Origin: Desulfobacteraceae bacterium Eth-SRB2
GTDB lineage: Bacteria; Desulfobacterota; Desulfobacteria; Desulfobacterales; UBA11574
Direction of reading: 5' to 3'
Assembly (NCBI GenBank): GCA_004193595.1
Contig: RPGQ01000008.1
Coordinates: forward strand, 1-44,177
DNA length: 44,177 nucleotides
A program made the position numbers and the translations under genes. Of this stretch, positions 17,124 through 25,400 are shown piece after piece. The notes under the pieces are model-generated. The model was not told the origin of the DNA. It was given only the letters and a program-made list of their open reading frames with translations, and made no database searches. How positions within the stretch are numbered: position 1 is the first letter of the stretch; every line of letters starts with the position of its first letter.

Positions 17124-17660
17124 ATGATGAATGTTTTAAGAAGTGCATTGCTGGCAATACTGATTGCGGTTCTTACCGGGTCCTGTTCGGTTATTTCTCA
17201 ACAAATTCGGTCGGATGCGATACCGCCGATTGATTTTAAAATACTTCTCCAAGAATCGCATAAATATCTGGGAGATACCGTGATCCTGGGCGGTTACATC
17301 CTGGAAACCAATAATTTGGCGGATCAAACCATTATTAAAGTTTTGCAAGCACCGCTGGGGGTTACAGAAGAGCCCAAATCAAGGGATTATTCGGAAGGAA
17401 GATTCATAATCTCGCAAAAGGGCTTTTTGGACCCGGAGGTTTACAGCAAGGATCGTCAAATTACCGTGGCGGGCACGGTGGTCGGCACGGTGGTTGAAAA
17501 AATCAATGATTTTTCCCAGACATATCTCAAGATTCAAAGCCGTGAAATATACCTTTGGCCGGAAGATCAAGCGTATTACCCCGATCCTTATTATGAACCC
17601 TGGCTTTATCCATACCCCTTCTATTGGTATCGGTATCGCCATTATCCCTATTACTGGTAA
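17124..17660 (+). CDS. Slp-family outer membrane lipoprotein
   Basis: The 178-residue protein has an export signal, LRSALLAILIAVLTGSC, with a lipobox-like end at Cys21. The mature part starts near IPPIDFKILLQESHKYLGDT and VILGGYILETNN, close to the Slp starvation-inducible lipoprotein family. It also has GRFIISQKGFLDPEVYSKDR and a tyrosine/proline-rich tail ending YRHYPYYW. It probably sits in the outer membrane; the precise role of Slp proteins is unclear. ATG 17124 and 17127 are adjacent; either is possible. It converges with the superoxide dismutase gene, 74 bp away. Confidence 0.8.
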   Translation: MMNVLRSALLAILIAVLTGSCSVISQQIRSDAIPPIDFKILLQESHKYLGDTVILGGYILETNNLADQTIIKVLQAPLGVTEEPKSRDYSEGRFIISQKGFLDPEVYSKDRQITVAGTVVGTVVEKINDFSQTYLKIQSREIYLWPEDQAYYPDPYYEPWLYPYPFYWYRYRHYPYYW

Positions 17661-17734
17661 AAAGAGAACATAACCATCAAACCATACGGGTACATTCTCG
17701 GTATTTTTTTCATTATGCTTGTGATGGGGTGCGC

Positions 17735-18457
17735 TTAGGGGGTCTTATGATGGACTTCCAGTTGGGACGCAACAAAATCCCAGTTCACCAGTTTATCGAG
17801 TACCGTCTCAACAAAATCGGTACGCCGGTTCTGATAGTCCAAATAGTAAGCATGTTCCCAAACGTCAACGGTAAAAACCGGTTTCAATTCGTGAGCAAGG
17901 GGTGTATCCGCATTTCCAGTTGTCACCACTTTCAGTGTGTCACGGTCCAGGACTAACCACACCCAACCGCTGCCAAACTGACTTTTGGATGCCGCCAGAA
18001 AATCCTTCTTGAACGTATCAAAACTTCCGAAGGCGTCTTGGATTTTCTTTGCCAGCTTGCCCTTTGGTAACCCACCTCCACCCGGTTTCATGCATTGCCA
18101 GAAGAAAGCATGGTTCCAAGCTTGTGCGGCATTATTAAAAAGGTCCAAGTATTCTTTTTTATCCGCGGTGAGGTGGATGAGCTCCACAACGGTTTTATCC
18201 CGGAAGGCGCTGCCCTTGAACAAGCGGTTGGCCGTGGTCACATACCCGGCATAATGTTTGCCATAGTGAAGGTTCATGGTTTTTGCTGAGATATAGGGTT
18301 CAAGCGCATCTTCCGAATATGGAAGTGAACTCTGAACAAAAAGGGGCTGTTCCTCGGCAGTTCCACATCGGCAGACAGATAGTGCAAGGCAGATAACCAA
18401 GAATAGAGGGATTCCCTTCCGCAAACTATGAAATCGTTGAATTGGCCACTGAATCAT
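17735..18457 (-). CDS. Exported Fe/Mn superoxide dismutase
   Basis: The start is placed at ATG 18457, with AAGAGGAATGAC before it, giving 240 residues; a TTG at 18478 is the alternative. An N-terminal hydrophobic signal (GIPLFLVICLALSVCRCG) suggests export, perhaps as a lipoprotein. Metal-ligand regions are MNLHYGKHYAGY, NNAAQAWNHAFFWQ and TVDVWEHAYYLDYQ, giving the three His and one Asp of Fe/Mn enzymes. It dismutates superoxide to peroxide and oxygen. Iron versus manganese cannot be decided by eye. A periplasmic position fits an anaerobe guarding its envelope, which is inferred. Confidence 0.88.
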   Translation of the reverse strand: MIQWPIQRFHSLRKGIPLFLVICLALSVCRCGTAEEQPLFVQSSLPYSEDALEPYISAKTMNLHYGKHYAGYVTTANRLFKGSAFRDKTVVELIHLTADKKEYLDLFNNAAQAWNHAFFWQCMKPGGGGLPKGKLAKKIQDAFGSFDTFKKDFLAASKSQFGSGWVWLVLDRDTLKVVTTGNADTPLAHELKPVFTVDVWEHAYYLDYQNRRTDFVETVLDKLVNWDFVASQLEVHHKTP

Positions 18458-18490
18458 GTCATTCCTCTTAATATCCAACCCTATTCCTGG

Positions 18491-18627
18491 GTCTGTTGAT
18501 TAATGAGGATTTTCGTTCAAGATCAAGGCATGCGAAAAAAATAACCACAGGCATATAGTTGATATTCCGAGGATTATTTTTTGAGCATAACGCAGAGATT
18601 GTGCGAAAAGACCATTAATCAACAGAC
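18491..18627. repeat. 137-bp MITE-like element with perfect 15-bp terminal inverted repeats
   Basis: GTCTGTTGATTAATG (18491-18505) is the exact inverse of CATTAATCAACAGAC (18613-18627). Inside are CACAGGCATA and CGAGGATT words resembling the repeat at 19496-19717, and TTTTTTGAGCATAACGCA, which recurs as TTTTTTGAACATAACGCA near 33983. No gene is inside. The following 18628-18937 is non-coding and should hold the promoter of the acetyltransferase. Confidence 0.65.
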
Positions 18628-18937
18628 TCATTCCTTGGGTTACCATTCGACGCCATCATTAATCGGAAAATTGGTCTGCATCAACACCGGAAATTTCGAA
18701 TCTAATTTTGAAATGCAACATTCGGCTGGTAAAAAAATCTAAATTAGGGTAATCGACACATTCTTCATATCTTCTAGATTTAATTACAAAAGAGTTTTTG
18801 TGTCAAGTATTTTCGTTTTGTCAAAACTTACGACATGGTGGCAGAATGGACCGGGTTGTCTTCACCTTCTCAGAAACAGCCAATCCGCTTTGTCGACCCA
18901 AAGAACATAGACAGGGAGCAATGGGGAGGAACTTTGT

Positions 18938-19432
18938 ATGTCAGACGTTAAGATAACGAGAAATTATATACCCGGTTGCATCGGTCGAGTTGCTGAACTT
19001 CATGGGACCTACTACCATGATCATTGGGGATTCGGTCTCTTTTTTGAGGCCAAGGTGGCAACCGAGCTCTCAACGTTCCTCGGTCGATATGACGATAAGC
19101 GTGACGCCTTCTGGACCGCAATGCTTGAAGATCGTGTTGAAGGCTCCATTACAATCGACGGGATTCACGCTGAGAGCCGGGGGGCGCATCTTCGGTGGTT
19201 TATCATATCATCCAAGCTGCGGGGGCACGGGGTGGGTAATACACTCATGAAAAAAGCGGTAAATTTTTGCAAAAAAAATAACTATCACCGCGTCTATCTT
19301 TGGACATTTGAGGGCCTTGATGCAGCGCGTCACCTATACGAAAAGTTCGGTTTCAGACTTATAGAGCGGCATGAAGGGACGCAGTGGGGAGTAACGGTCA
19401 AAGAGCAAAAATATGTTCTTGATTTATCATGA
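18938..19432 (+). CDS. GNAT-family N-acetyltransferase
   Basis: The 164-residue protein starts at ATG 18938 behind GGGGAGGAACTTTGT. The acetyl-CoA binding motif is SSKLRGHGVGNTLMKKAVNF (about 111-130), followed by YLWTFEGLDAARHLYEKFGF, the classic motif B with the tyrosine and the FGF ending. The substrate is unknown; it resembles the domain found alone or behind MarR regulators. It stands alone between two MITE-like repeats. Confidence 0.85.
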   Translation: MSDVKITRNYIPGCIGRVAELHGTYYHDHWGFGLFFEAKVATELSTFLGRYDDKRDAFWTAMLEDRVEGSITIDGIHAESRGAHLRWFIISSKLRGHGVGNTLMKKAVNFCKKNNYHRVYLWTFEGLDAARHLYEKFGFRLIERHEGTQWGVTVKEQKYVLDLS

Positions 19433-19495
19433 AATTTCACGTGAAAAATAGTTCCAAACGGCTAAAACCCCAGGCATTTTAGAAATAGTTTTTTT

Positions 19496-19717
19496 AACCT
19501 AAGTTGAGCGATTTTTTGGGAAGAGATGTGCTGAGATCTTGATGCATAAGGGTTCGCGAAAACCGCAGGCATACCCGTGGATATGTCGAGGATTTTCGCG
19601 GATCCTTGATGCGCAAGTCCAAGATCCCGAGTCAGCGGGGAGATCGGTGCAGATCGGTGCAGATCGGTGCAGATCGGTGCAGATCGAGTAAAAAATCGCT
19701 CAATTTAAGTTTAGGTT
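19496..19717. repeat. MITE-like family 1, copy A, with 10-bp tandem repeats
   Basis: The ends AACCTAAGTTGAGCGATTTTTT and the inverse of AAAAAATCGCTCAATTTAAG form long terminal inverted repeats. The core (TTCGCGAAAACC, GAGGATTTTCGCG, CTTGATGCGCAA) is shared with copy B at 36433-36624. Inside, the 10-bp unit AGATCGGTGC is repeated four times at 19641-19680, while copy B has it once. The element fills most of the gap 19433-19796 between two converging genes and may act as a bidirectional terminator. Confidence 0.75.
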
Positions 19718-19796
19718 TCACTGGGGGATTTGCAAGGACGTTATCACTCAATCAGCATTGACAGATCGGGTCTTATCGAAACTTGGAAGGATTTTT

Positions 19797-21659
19797 TTAA
19801 TCGGATTCTAGCTGTTCCAATTTTTCTTCAAAAATAGCCTTTTGTGCCTCTAACACACCGGAAGATTTCACAAGTTCATCATAAAGTTTTTCGATTTCCC
19901 CTTGGCACCGATGAATCGACTTTGAAAGCTCCGTTATTCTGTTACCGTCACTGTCCTGTGTGGCCTTTTGCATGTCAGCATGGAGTTCAGCGAGCGTTTT
20001 TTCATGTTTTTCAATACGGGTTTCGGTCCGTTGGAGGCGCTGCTCAAGGGGCTTGAGGATCCTGCTACGTTCGGTAATACATTCCGAGCGCCGACGCCTT
20101 ATCTCTTTTTTGGACGACTTTATCCGGGTGTTGTCCTTTTCAGTCTTCCCGGGACCGGATATCAGAACATCTTCTTCATCTTTCCACCCGCCTTTTTCCA
20201 GAAACCGCTGGTAACCGCCTTCAAATAGAAAGATTTCATCGTTATGAAATACAATCAAACGTTCGGCAAGGATTTTTAAAAACATCTCGTTGTGAGTTAC
20301 CATCACCACCGTCCCGTCAAAACGGTCGATGGCGGCCACAAGGGCATCACACGATTCCAGATCGAGATGGTTGGTGGGCTCGTCTAAGAGCAGCAGGTTT
20401 ACCGGGGTAGTCAGAAGCTTACCGAGCAGCACTCGGCTTTTTTCACCACCGGAGAGAACGCCAATTTTTTTTAAGGCCTTATCGCCTTCAAACAGCATAG
20501 CACCGCAGATATTGCGCGCCTGCTGACGATCGACATCTGAATTCGAATAGAGAATTTCCTCTTCAACGGTTCGGGTATGGACCAAGTTTTGGATATTGGT
20601 CTGTTCAAAAAAACCTTTCCGGACAGCGGGGTTTAAGACAATATTACCGCTTTGCGACCTGAGCACGCCGGCCAGTAGTCTTAGCAGCGTGGTTTTTCCT
20701 TTACCGTTTTTTCCGACAACGCAAATACGCTCTCCTGCACTGATGGTAATGTTAAAGTCCTTTATTAACGGTTTGCGGGAATCGTAATAAAAGTTTAAAT
20801 CCCGGGCACTTAAGACGTTCTTGCCGAGAAATGGGCTGCTTCTGAACGCAAAATCAAGGGTTTTGAGCTTCTCCAGTTTTTCTTTTTTCCCTATTTTAGC
20901 CAAGGTTTTAATTCGTGACTGTACCATATTGGCAAGTCTGGCCTTGGCCCTGAAACGCTCAATAAACTGTTCGATTTCCTCACAACGTCGCTCATCTTTA
21001 ATTCGGGTCTTTTCATGCACCTCTTCTTCCTGGGCAATCTGGGCGTAATATTTTTCGGTATTTCCAGCGATTTTACGCACCTTTTTTCGGTATATTCCCA
21101 TGGTATGGGTGACCAGTTTGTCCATAAGCCCCCTGTTATGGGTGATAAGCATTATTTCACGGGGCCAGTTCATCAAAAAGCGTTCGACCCAGCGAATGGA
21201 GGTTATGTCGAGGTAGTTGGTGGGTTCGTCCAAAAGTAATAGATCAGGCTCGGAAACCAGCACTTTGGCAAGGTTCAGGCGAACCTGGAATCCCCCGGAA
21301 AAATCAAAGGGGGGGCGTTGCATGTCCTCTTTGTTGAAACCCAGGCCCGTTAAAACTTTTTCAACCTTCCAGTAATGTCCCCGTTCCTGGGATACCAGTC
21401 CGGTCATAACCTCTTTGAGAACTGTATCCTTCGTAAAATCGAGGTTCTGCCGAACGTAACCGATTCGGTAATGTTTGGGGATGCTTATGGTTCCAGTGTC
21501 CGGAGACTCTTCTCCGATGATGATTCGAAAAAGGGTTGTTTTTCCGTGTCCATTGAGGCCAACAAGTCCAATTCGTTCCTTTGGATTGAGCTTAAAGCCG
21601 GCACCCTCAAAAAGAATTTGAGAACCAAAGCTTTTATGAAGATTTTCAACACCGATCAT
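19797..21659 (-). CDS. ABC-F family ATPase
   Basis: The 620-residue protein has two ABC domains and no membrane segment. The first has Walker A GLNGHGKTT (34-42), signature FSGGFQVRL and Walker B LLLLDEPTN. The second has GKNGKGKTT, LSGGEKSRV and LLLLDEPTNHLD. The linker (about 215-285) is charged, and a long coiled coil forms the C-terminus, as in Uup/YheS/YdiF types. ABC-F proteins act on the ribosome, some in stress or antibiotic resistance; the subtype here is uncertain. The first domain has His where Ser or Ala is common in the Walker A. It is read alone on the minus strand. Confidence 0.9.
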   Translation of the reverse strand: MIGVENLHKSFGSQILFEGAGFKLNPKERIGLVGLNGHGKTTLFRIIIGEESPDTGTISIPKHYRIGYVRQNLDFTKDTVLKEVMTGLVSQERGHYWKVEKVLTGLGFNKEDMQRPPFDFSGGFQVRLNLAKVLVSEPDLLLLDEPTNYLDITSIRWVERFLMNWPREIMLITHNRGLMDKLVTHTMGIYRKKVRKIAGNTEKYYAQIAQEEEVHEKTRIKDERRCEEIEQFIERFRAKARLANMVQSRIKTLAKIGKKEKLEKLKTLDFAFRSSPFLGKNVLSARDLNFYYDSRKPLIKDFNITISAGERICVVGKNGKGKTTLLRLLAGVLRSQSGNIVLNPAVRKGFFEQTNIQNLVHTRTVEEEILYSNSDVDRQQARNICGAMLFEGDKALKKIGVLSGGEKSRVLLGKLLTTPVNLLLLDEPTNHLDLESCDALVAAIDRFDGTVVMVTHNEMFLKILAERLIVFHNDEIFLFEGGYQRFLEKGGWKDEEDVLISGPGKTEKDNTRIKSSKKEIRRRRSECITERSRILKPLEQRLQRTETRIEKHEKTLAELHADMQKATQDSDGNRITELSKSIHRCQGEIEKLYDELVKSSGVLEAQKAIFEEKLEQLESD

Positions 21660-22060
21660 ATTTCGTCTAATGGCAAAGCCGGTCGGCCACTCTATTAAAA
21701 ACGGTCAATTTTGCCTGCTCGGTTAAATTCGTAATTTATATTTAACCGGGATTCAAGTCCAAGGGCAATTCTACATCGACAGCAGAGTTGGACAGATGCC
21801 AAGCTGCCCGCAAGGGCGAGGAGCGTTTTGTAAAGGTCTTGCAGTGGGGTATATTAGATTATGCCAAGATTAGCAAGATGAGTTAATAACTTCTTCGACT
21901 CACTACCCGCGTGCGGGCATCATTTTTACCCGGCGATACTTTTTTATTTCACCGGGCCATTACTCCATTAATTCTTACGGGGTGCAGGCCATACGGGCCG
22001 GAGGCCAATTGGGGCAATGCCGCTAAATTCTCAGATTATAAAATACAGATAAAAAAAATG
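21660..22060. other. Intergenic with a repeat-family hairpin
   Basis: No gene is supported. A hairpin at 21720-21750, CGGTTAAATT with ATATTTAACCGGG, is the inverse relative of the hairpin at 34031-34063. Imperfect palindromes around CCCGCGTGCGGGCA (21907-21920) and GGGCCGGAGGCC also occur. The promoter of the ABC-F gene should lie at the left edge. Confidence 0.45.
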
Positions 22061-22438
22061 CTACGCAGATAAAGGGTCTTTTATAAAGATAATCACTTCT
22101 TCCTCTCTGCGCATTCTGCCATTCGGCTTTGAAATATCCTCATTTTTTTGGAGGTCAATACGTTTTAAATTATACCCTTCTTCTAAATACTTGGTCAGGG
22201 TTCTTAGCATATTTTGCTGAACATTTTCATCATTTTGAAATGCAAGTTTTTTACAAACGGATACCGTTTCTTCAACCTCGCACTGATCTTCAGCCTCCAA
22301 TTGATCTTCAACCTCGCACTGATCTTCGGCCGGCTGCAAATTTTCCTTTACCTTCCCGCTAGTTGACAAAAATAAGTTTGAGATGTTCTCTAAACCCCTT
22401 CTGTCCTTTAGACTCCTTTCCAGGCTCTTTTTTTCCAT
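22061..22438 (-). CDS. Small acidic protein of unknown function downstream of parA
   Basis: The 125-residue protein reads MEKKSLERSLKDRRGLENIS, then an acidic segment with the repeated words EDQCEVE and EDQLEAE (about 38-58), then KLAFQNDENVQQNMLRTLTK. I do not recognise a family. It lies on the same strand as parA, 307 bp downstream, across an iteron-like region with inverted repeats. ParA ATPases often pair with a small DNA-binding or adaptor protein, and this one could be such a partner; no DNA-binding motif is visible. The in-frame DNA repeat behind the acidic words suggests local duplication. Confidence 0.5.
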   Translation of the reverse strand: MEKKSLERSLKDRRGLENISNLFLSTSGKVKENLQPAEDQCEVEDQLEAEDQCEVEETVSVCKKLAFQNDENVQQNMLRTLTKYLEEGYNLKRIDLQKNEDISKPNGRMRREEEVIIFIKDPLSA

Positions 22439-22471
22439 TTAAAATGCGGCCTCTTGCCTCTCCCCTTTTCC

Positions 22472-22731
22472 CTTAACCCATCTTTGTGAAAAAAGAGCAA
22501 AAAAGTGTATTTTGAACAAATATTTTATGGCACTACAAAAATATTTACTAACTATTTCAATGTATTACAAACCGCATTTACGCAATTTCTCAATGTAGTG
22601 CCATACGGATAGCTTCAAACGAAGCAACCAATTGAAATAATTGTACTATCAAAATAAATGTAGTGCCATATGAAAATATAACTTATTGATATAATTATAA
22701 AAATATTTTAAAATCACAAAGATGGGTTAAG
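22472..22731. promoter_or_regulatory. Iteron-like sites flanked by an 18-bp perfect inverted repeat, possible partition or replication site
   Basis: CTTAACCCATCTTTGTGA (22472-22489) is the exact inverse of TCACAAAGATGGGTTAAG (22714-22731). Between them the 12-mer TGTAGTGCCATA occurs at 22594-22605 and 22659-22670 on the plus strand and at 22526-22537 on the minus strand, in AT-rich DNA. It lies directly after parA. Such repeats are typical of parS-like centromeres, iteron origins or regulator operators; which one applies cannot be decided from sequence alone. The two outer arms could instead be ends of a small mobile element. Confidence 0.55.
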
Positions 22732-22745
22732 TAGTTATTTCTTTT

Positions 22746-23732
22746 CTATCTATCCTCATCGTTAAAAAAAGAATTTGTGGATCCGGTGGCAATGGCTTCA
22801 ACCATTTCTGAATAATTAGATTGAGGAGAATAAGTGGAAAATTCCTCCATCTCAGAAGTCGGCTGCTCAAGCTCAGGTGATTTCACGGACATATCAATAT
22901 ATTCCTCTGTCTTCTGTAAGATATCTTCCGTCATGCTCAAGGTGTTGAGATCCGGGTACATCCTGTCCGCCTCTAAGCGAATAACCTCTTCAGCCAAGTT
23001 TTCGTAATCCTTGTGACCAATGGCAGTTTTATCATAATCTCCAACAGGTAAGCCATGGTCTGCCGTTTCCCTGAGGCGGATATTGTAACGAATTACCGTT
23101 TCAAAAACATTATCTCCAAATTCTGTTTTAACCTTTTCCAACACAACCCTGGAGTAGCGTGTCCTGCGATCATACATGGTGATAAGAGCACGAGATTTGA
23201 CATCATGGCCAGTTTTGTCTTTAAGCAGGATGATGAACTCCAGTAATTTGGCAACACCGCGAAGAGAAAAAAGGCTCATATCGATTGGGATAATTACTTC
23301 TTGGCAGGCACGAAGGGCATTAAAGCAAAGATGCCCAATACTTGGAGGACAATCAATTACAACATAGTCATATGTTTTTTTGAGTGCCTGAATAGCACGA
23401 AATAGCCTATTTTCCCTGCCCTCCAATCCTGAAAGCTCTTGTTCGACTGCACTGAGAATCAGGCTTGAGGGAGCAAGGTCAAAGTTGTCTTTAATCGGCA
23501 CCAAAATATCTTCAATCCTTAAGAACTTATAATCCTTTGGAGTTATAACATGATAAATGCTTTTCTCAAGATCGGAATGCATTATATTCAAACCCATGGT
23601 TGCGTGAGCCTGAGGATCAAAATCAATAAGCAATACCCTCTCCCCTTTTGAAGATAAAGAAGAGGAAAGGTTAATGGCTGTTGTTGTTTTACCGCATCCT
23701 CCTTTTTGATTTGCACTCGCAATTACTCTCAT
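22746..23732 (-). CDS. ParA/Soj-family partition ATPase
   Basis: The 328-residue protein starts at ATG 23732 behind AAAGGAGGAGATTT. The deviant Walker A is KGGCGKTT (about 10-17) in ASANQKGGCGKTTTAINLSS; the A' motif LLIDFDPQAHAT and the Walker B VVIDCPPSIG follow. The C-terminal 70 residues are acidic and unusual (LEQPTSEMEEFSTYSPQ and so on). ParA proteins form DNA-bound gradients that position chromosomes, plasmids or protein clusters. No ParB is adjacent; the neighbour is a small unknown protein. It could be a mobile or orphan partition unit, or a positioning factor for the HD-GYP cluster upstream. Confidence 0.88.
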   Translation of the reverse strand: MRVIASANQKGGCGKTTTAINLSSSLSSKGERVLLIDFDPQAHATMGLNIMHSDLEKSIYHVITPKDYKFLRIEDILVPIKDNFDLAPSSLILSAVEQELSGLEGRENRLFRAIQALKKTYDYVVIDCPPSIGHLCFNALRACQEVIIPIDMSLFSLRGVAKLLEFIILLKDKTGHDVKSRALITMYDRRTRYSRVVLEKVKTEFGDNVFETVIRYNIRLRETADHGLPVGDYDKTAIGHKDYENLAEEVIRLEADRMYPDLNTLSMTEDILQKTEEYIDMSVKSPELEQPTSEMEEFSTYSPQSNYSEMVEAIATGSTNSFFNDEDR

Positions 23733-23872
23733 AAATCTCCTCCTTTATTGTATTTAAGAACAGTAACCGACCTTTATATTAAATAAAAATAATTTTCAAG
23801 TAAAAACACGACATATAGTAATATTTTTCTGATTACCCCCAAGTTATTGTATATCGTTGGGTTTCGGGACAG

Positions 23873-23960
23873 GTAGGTTTGATGAACTCGTAAAAAGCCA
23901 AAATTGAGACGGCAAAGTAAAAAATTCAAGCTCCCCCGCCAAACATAGGCGGCTTTAAAT
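23873..23960. repeat. MITE-like family 2, partial copy A
   Basis: TGATGAACTCGTAAAAAG, AGACGG and CCCCCGCCAAACATAGGCGG match the left half of the complete copies at 30551 and 36110. The right half is missing. It ends at the stop codon of the HD-GYP gene, so it may have altered that C-terminus. The gap 23733-23872 shows nothing else. Confidence 0.65.
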
Positions 23961-25400
23961 AAGAAACTCGGCGGCCTGAATTCCCCGGGTAGAAGGATGT
24001 ATACTTTTAACAATGTTTCGCCGGAATGCGCCTGATTGGGCGTCACGTTCAGCCAAATCCGCCACCCCTCCCTTTGTATACCCTCCCTGACCATCTGCGA
24101 CCAACAGCACGACCATAGGGCGCGCCCCGTCGATCTTTTCCCCGCTATCCATCACAAGTCCCAACTCTCCCGTGTCCAGTTCTAAAAGTGAACCTATGGG
24201 ATAGACCCCAAGCATATTAATAAATATCTTAAGGAGGATCGGATCAAAATCCGTTCCTGCGCCGCCCAGCATCTTATTAAGGGCCTGATCAGGACTAAAC
24301 GCCGATTTTCGGTATATTCGAGGGGAAGTGATGGCATCGAAAACGTCAGAAATGGTTATGATCCGGCCAAACAGACTCACGGGTTTTTTGCGCTTGGTTT
24401 TGGGGTATCCCGAAAGGTCATACTTCATGTGGTGTTCAAACGGGGGAAGCAGGATTTTTGCCTTGAGATCACGGGCGGTCTGTAATTTGATAATTTGGGT
24501 GACACTGTGTATGCTATGTTTTTTTATCTCTTCAAACTCGCTTTGACTCAGTTTTTTGGGCTGATTGATGATTTCAATGGGTATATCCAGCTTTCCCAGA
24601 TCGTGAAAAAGTCCACATAATCCAAGCCTGTGCAAAGACTTCCGCGAAAGACCGATACGCTGTCCCAGACACATGGAGAGTATTGCAACGTTTATCGAAT
24701 GTGTAAAGGTATAGTCATCATAATCGCGGATGGTGCTGATTCCCAAGATAACCGGCTCATCCTCCATTACCAAATCTACCATGTTTTGGATCACACGGAT
24801 ACATTTACGAGCCCCTACCTTTTTTTTGAAAGAAATTTTCTGAGCCACCTCTTTTAAAGAGTCAAGAGCGTAAAAATAAGCTTTTCGAGCTTTATCCTTT
24901 CGTTCCTGTACCTGATCTTGAGGGGCAGCCTCTAGAGTCTCCTCTTCAAGAGGCATATCTTGTGCATGGATAACTTCCGCCCATATAATCCCTTGGTTTT
25001 CCAACTGTTGGACGAGCCAGTCCAAGGGGTCCGTCTGTTGTTCGGTGTTATTCAAGGTACGGCTGAATGCGATAATCTCTTTGTCTGAGGCATCTTGGAT
25101 ATCGATGGAAAAACGAATTCCCTTAAGGTTACGTTTTTCCAAGTATTGAAGCAGATTATTAATGAGACTGTCAAGTTCACGCCGGTAGTGAAGTTTCTTA
25201 TCCTGCAGATAAATATTTTCGCGGGAGATCTGGATTGTAATATTGTCATCATCCACTAACAACGGGCCGATAACCTGTTTGAAATCCTCAATGCATTTTA
25301 TCAGCAACTGATTATTTTCCTGGTGGATTTTAGTCATGTGCACCAGTCTGTAAAAAGTCCTGATAAAGTCCTCATGTAATGATCGGGTTTCCGGGTTCAT
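23955..25400 (-). CDS. HD-GYP domain protein, probable cyclic-di-GMP phosphodiesterase
   Basis: The 481-residue protein has an N-terminal helical region (about 1-190), then an HD-GYP domain: YTFTHSINVAILSMCLGQ, GLFHDLGKLDIP (HD pair), HHMKYDLSGYP (the GYP signature as SGYP) and ISDVFDAITSPRIYRKS. HD-GYP enzymes linearise cyclic-di-GMP in the cytoplasm. The metal-binding residues H, HD, H and D look complete. Its ATG at 25400 overlaps the TGA of the HEAT-repeat gene (ATGA), so the two are translationally coupled. A C-terminal tail of about 85 residues follows the domain. Confidence 0.9.
   Translation of the reverse strand: MNPETRSLHEDFIRTFYRLVHMTKIHQENNQLLIKCIEDFKQVIGPLLVDDDNITIQISRENIYLQDKKLHYRRELDSLINNLLQYLEKRNLKGIRFSIDIQDASDKEIIAFSRTLNNTEQQTDPLDWLVQQLENQGIIWAEVIHAQDMPLEEETLEAAPQDQVQERKDKARKAYFYALDSLKEVAQKISFKKKVGARKCIRVIQNMVDLVMEDEPVILGISTIRDYDDYTFTHSINVAILSMCLGQRIGLSRKSLHRLGLCGLFHDLGKLDIPIEIINQPKKLSQSEFEEIKKHSIHSVTQIIKLQTARDLKAKILLPPFEHHMKYDLSGYPKTKRKKPVSLFGRIITISDVFDAITSPRIYRKSAFSPDQALNKMLGGAGTDFDPILLKIFINMLGVYPIGSLLELDTGELGLVMDSGEKIDGARPMVVLLVADGQGGYTKGGVADLAERDAQSGAFRRNIVKSIHPSTRGIQAAEFLI

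Noticed and set aside
19641..19680. Tandem AGATCGGTGC repeats as a CRISPR array
   Set aside because: The units are 10 bp and contiguous with no spacers; no cas gene is present.
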